From contig NZ_CP015124.1 in the NCBI RefSeq assembly GCF_001678945.1, positions 1 through 64,000 of the forward strand: DNA of 64,000 nucleotides. The letters are read 5' to 3'. The number at the start of each line of letters is the position of its first letter. Positions within the stretch are counted from its first letter, which is position 1. Under the pieces are notes generated by a model that made no database searches, was not told the origin of the DNA, and saw only the letters and a list, made by a program, of their open reading frames with translations. The DNA is from Phaeobacter gallaeciensis. GTDB lineage: Bacteria; Pseudomonadota; Alphaproteobacteria; Rhodobacterales; Rhodobacteraceae. Position numbers and translations under genes: made by a program. Shown here piece by piece: positions 63,704 to 64,000 of the stretch.

Positions 63704-64000
63704 TCAGGCGACGGCCTCGGCAAAGCTGCTGCGGAAAATCTGCGACAGCTCTTCCAGCGGCGCTTCGCTGCCACCGATTTTTACCGTGTCACCGGTGAAA
63801 CGGCCCACGGTGGTGACGCTGACACCGGCCTGACCGGCTGCCAGCATCAGACCTTCGGCTTGATCAAAGTTGCAGGCGACCAGATAACGGGCCTGATCTT
63901 CGCCAAACAGGGTCGGGGTGTCACCGGCATCGATCTGGACGCCAACGCCAGCGCCCTCGGCCAGTTCAAAGGCCGCCAGCGCCAGACCGCCATCCGCCAG
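63704..64000 (-). CDS. purL: Phosphoribosylformylglycinamidine synthase II, C-terminal part only
   Basis: The minus-strand frame is open from 64000 to a TGA at 63704-63706, encoding 98 residues. The sequence begins [20 protein letters not shown] and continues with [14 protein letters not shown] and [10 protein letters not shown], matching the AIR-synthase-like C-terminal domain of PurL, with the SDGGLA-type signature at its start. The N-terminal six-sevenths lie outside the window. The product is FGAM, in purine synthesis. Confidence 0.93.
   Translation of the reverse strand: MADGGLALAAFELAEGAGVGVQIDAGDTPTLFGEDQARYLVACNFDQAEGLMLAAGQAGVSVTTVGRFTGDTVKIGGSEAPLEELSQIFRSSFAEAVA

Noticed and set aside
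1..64000. CRISPR arrays, insertion sequences, rRNA genes
   Set aside because: I looked for regularly spaced repeats, transposase genes with terminal inverted repeats, and rRNA sequence, and saw none.

Overview
The window looks like chromosome of a Roseobacter-group alphaproteobacterium (Rhodobacteraceae; a Phaeobacter/Ruegeria/Leisingera-like organism is my inference). The reasons are high GC, conserved housekeeping order (trp-moaC-moeA-lexA, ccmF-ccmH, zauP-zapA-tkt), a class II ribonucleotide reductase, LexA sites of the GTTC-N7-GTTC type, a GTA-type lysozyme/holin pair and ComEC. It is mostly core genome. I see no IS element, integrase, CRISPR array or prophage structural genes. recG is cut at the left edge and purL at the right edge.

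Layout. 1-2.4 kb: recG, then a LexA box controlling a 40-aa membrane peptide that ends at a strong terminator. 2.4-9.5 kb: soluble chemotaxis transducer, Fe-S scaffold-like protein, hisI, gluQ, trmFO, a crotonase, a hotdog thioesterase and psd. 9.7-14.4 kb: lysozyme and holin (probable GTA release cassette), ccmF-ccmH, and a PaaG-like crotonase. 14.4-18.4 kb: RTX protein, gltA, gltX. 18.4-31.4 kb: comEC, lexA (with its own LexA box), moeA-moaC-trpC-ung-trpD-trpG, an oppositely oriented divergent polysaccharide deacetylase, trpE and ppiD. 31.5-36.4 kb: aminotransferase, gpt, fabI/pdxH, a two-domain cold-shock protein, a DUF192 protein and tRNA-Pro. 36.5-41 kb: a long regulatory intergenic stretch with tandem NrdR-like boxes, then nrdJ. 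41-50.6 kb: a GT2 enzyme and an unrecognised neighbour, an MttB-family methyltransferase, a small beta-barrel-like protein, cysS, cimA, a hydrolase and a phytoene-synthase-like protein. 50.6-58.7 kb: MFS transporter, a 3-methyladenine glycosylase, an esterase, rluE, an HNH protein, the ocd-arginase operon with a divergent Lrp regulator, dsbB, a YqaA-family protein and tRNA-Leu. 58.9-64 kb: tkt, zauP-zapA, a monothiol glutaredoxin, a small membrane protein, bolA and the end of purL.

How the genes work together. DNA damage and transfer form one theme: lexA with its box, recG, ung, an AlkA-like glycosylase, the LexA-box peptide, comEC and the lysis pair. Amino-acid metabolism is covered by the split trp cluster, hisI, cimA, and arginase plus ornithine cyclodeaminase (arginine to proline). 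Cofactor and redox functions include Moco synthesis, cytochrome c maturation, glutaredoxin/BolA and DsbB.

Most notable signals: (1) the LexA-box/40-aa membrane peptide locus beside recG, analogous in layout to SidA-type SOS division inhibitors; (2) tandem NrdR-like boxes 31 bp apart upstream of nrdJ; (3) a mosaic cysS whose last third has different GC and codon use; (4) the stand-alone lysozyme/holin cassette; (5) a NifU/SufU-like protein lacking two conserved metal ligands.
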